Source: Faucicola mancuniensis (GTDB lineage: Bacteria; Pseudomonadota; Gammaproteobacteria; Pseudomonadales; Moraxellaceae). Taken from it: a stretch of 64,000 nt of DNA. The position numbers were made by a program, and so were the translations under genes. The notes under the pieces are model-generated. The model was not told the DNA's origin, did not search any database, and was given only the letters and a program-made list of their open reading frames with translations. Below, piece after piece: positions 63,384-64,000 of the stretch (its first letter is position 1; every line of letters begins with the position of its first letter). Location: positions 2,294,001 to 2,358,000 of the forward strand of contig NZ_CP171363.1 in the NCBI RefSeq assembly GCF_046523945.1, given 5' to 3'.

Positions 63384-64000
63384 ATGAACCAACAAACCCT
63401 ACGCAAAGTCGCCATTTTGGGCGGAAATCGTATTCCATTCGCACGTTCAAACGGTGTATACGCCAATGCAAGCAACTCTGATATGCTGACTGCAAGTTTA
63501 AACGGCTTGGTAGAACGCTACGATTTGCAAGGCGAACGTATCGGTGAAGTAGTCGCAGGTGCAGTGATTAAATTAAGCCGTGATATCAATCTAACTCGTG
63601 AATGTGTGCTAGGCACTGCCCTACACCCAACCACGCCAGCGTATGACATCTCGCAAGCGTGCGGTACAGGCTTACAAGCCACCTTTGCGGTGAGTAACAA
63701 AATCGCCTTAGGCTTAATTGATTCTGCGATTGCTGGCGGTGTGGACACCACATCTGACGCACCGCTTGGCATTGGTGATGGCTTGCGTAAGGCTTTGTTA
63801 AAATTAAACAACGCCAAAACCAATAAACAACGCCTACAAGCCTTGTTAAGCATTAATCCAAAAGATTTGATTGACGCACCGCAAAATGGCGAGCCACGCA
63901 CACATTTGTCTATGGGTGAACACCAAGCGATTACCGCACTTGAGTGGGGAGTTACTCGTGAAGAACAGGACGAATTGGCATTTAACAGCCATAAAAATTT
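63384..64000 (+). CDS. Acetyl-CoA C-acetyltransferase (thiolase), 3' end outside window
   Basis: Thiolase cleaving or condensing 3-ketoacyl-CoA. From ATG 63384, with AAGGATAAAATA upstream, it reads LRKVAILGGNRIPFARSNG and DISQACGTGLQATFAVSNKI, where C is the acyl-accepting Cys. GGVDTTSDAPLGIGD and SMGEHQAI follow. About 205 codons are present; the family has about 390-440. It is divergent from the long FabG with 251 bases between, and probably shares its physiology. FadI-like features are likely but not proven. Confidence 0.9.
   Translation, partial: MNQQTLRKVAILGGNRIPFARSNGVYANASNSDMLTASLNGLVERYDLQGERIGEVVAGAVIKLSRDINLTRECVLGTALHPTTPAYDISQACGTGLQATFAVSNKIALGLIDSAIAGGVDTTSDAPLGIGDGLRKALLKLNNAKTNKQRLQALLSINPKDLIDAPQNGEPRTHLSMGEHQAITALEWGVTREEQDELAFNSHKN

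Noticed and set aside
1..64000. CRISPR arrays or rRNA genes
   Set aside because: No regularly spaced direct repeats, cas genes or rRNA sequence were seen; one tRNA is the only stable RNA gene recognised.

Overview
The window is chromosomal DNA of a low-GC gammaproteobacterium. The gene set points to the family Moraxellaceae, most likely a Moraxella: a long BamD, a roughly 460-residue FabG-type reductase divergent from a thiolase, a long DUF3426 zinc-ribbon protein, class I IlvC, two-lipoyl AceF and AT-rich spacers. This assignment rests on my memory of gene content, not on a search.

Layout. 1-7.8 kb: nitronate monooxygenase (5' end outside), rluD, bamD, dnaG, an ABC1-family kinase-like gene, a 31-codon ORF and moeB. 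7.85-8.6 kb: a scar made of an unknown gene remnant, the start of a P4-type integrase and an intact tRNA-Leu(CAA). 8.7-17.4 kb: housekeeping genes (zapE, metK, DUF3144, fbp, a TrmH-family methylase, apt, aroQ, obgE). 17.4-23 kb: a type III restriction-modification pair (mod, res) between two pieces of an IS1595-type transposase. 23-27.4 kb: a mosaic of a secreted protein, an IS630 relic, an intact IS982 with target duplication, a small phage immunity region (S24 repressor against a Cro-like gene), a broken toxin-antitoxin pair and a 16-base copy of the tRNA-Leu 3' end. 27.5-36 kb: nadK, DUF3426, prmA, mrcB, etfB-etfA and a cold-shock gene. 36-43.3 kb: ilvI-ilvH and ilvC, a second toxin-antitoxin remnant, an orphan yejB, a Uma2 gene and gloB. 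43.5-50.1 kb: ackA, pta, an intact IS4-family element and maeB. 50.4-58.5 kb: a glutathione S-transferase, a secreted lipase-like protein with its lipoprotein partner, and aceE-aceF, with aceF carrying an in-frame TGA. 58.7-64 kb: ubiB, an amino-acid-binding lipoprotein, a small inverted-repeat element, the long FabG and a thiolase cut by the window end.

How it fits together. AceE/AceF, Pta-AckA and MaeB form a pyruvate/acetyl-CoA/acetate node. IlvI, IlvH and IlvC are the first steps of branched-chain amino acid synthesis. EtfAB, the reductase and the thiolase belong to fatty-acid and electron-transfer metabolism.

Most unusual signals. (1) The restriction-modification cassette looks like a circularly permuted IS+mod+res unit and contains 12-mers resembling Neisseriaceae DNA uptake sequences. 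(2) The integrase scar at tRNA-Leu and a facing copy of the tRNA end 19 kb away suggest an inverted, decayed island. (3) aceF has a TGA just before its catalytic motif.
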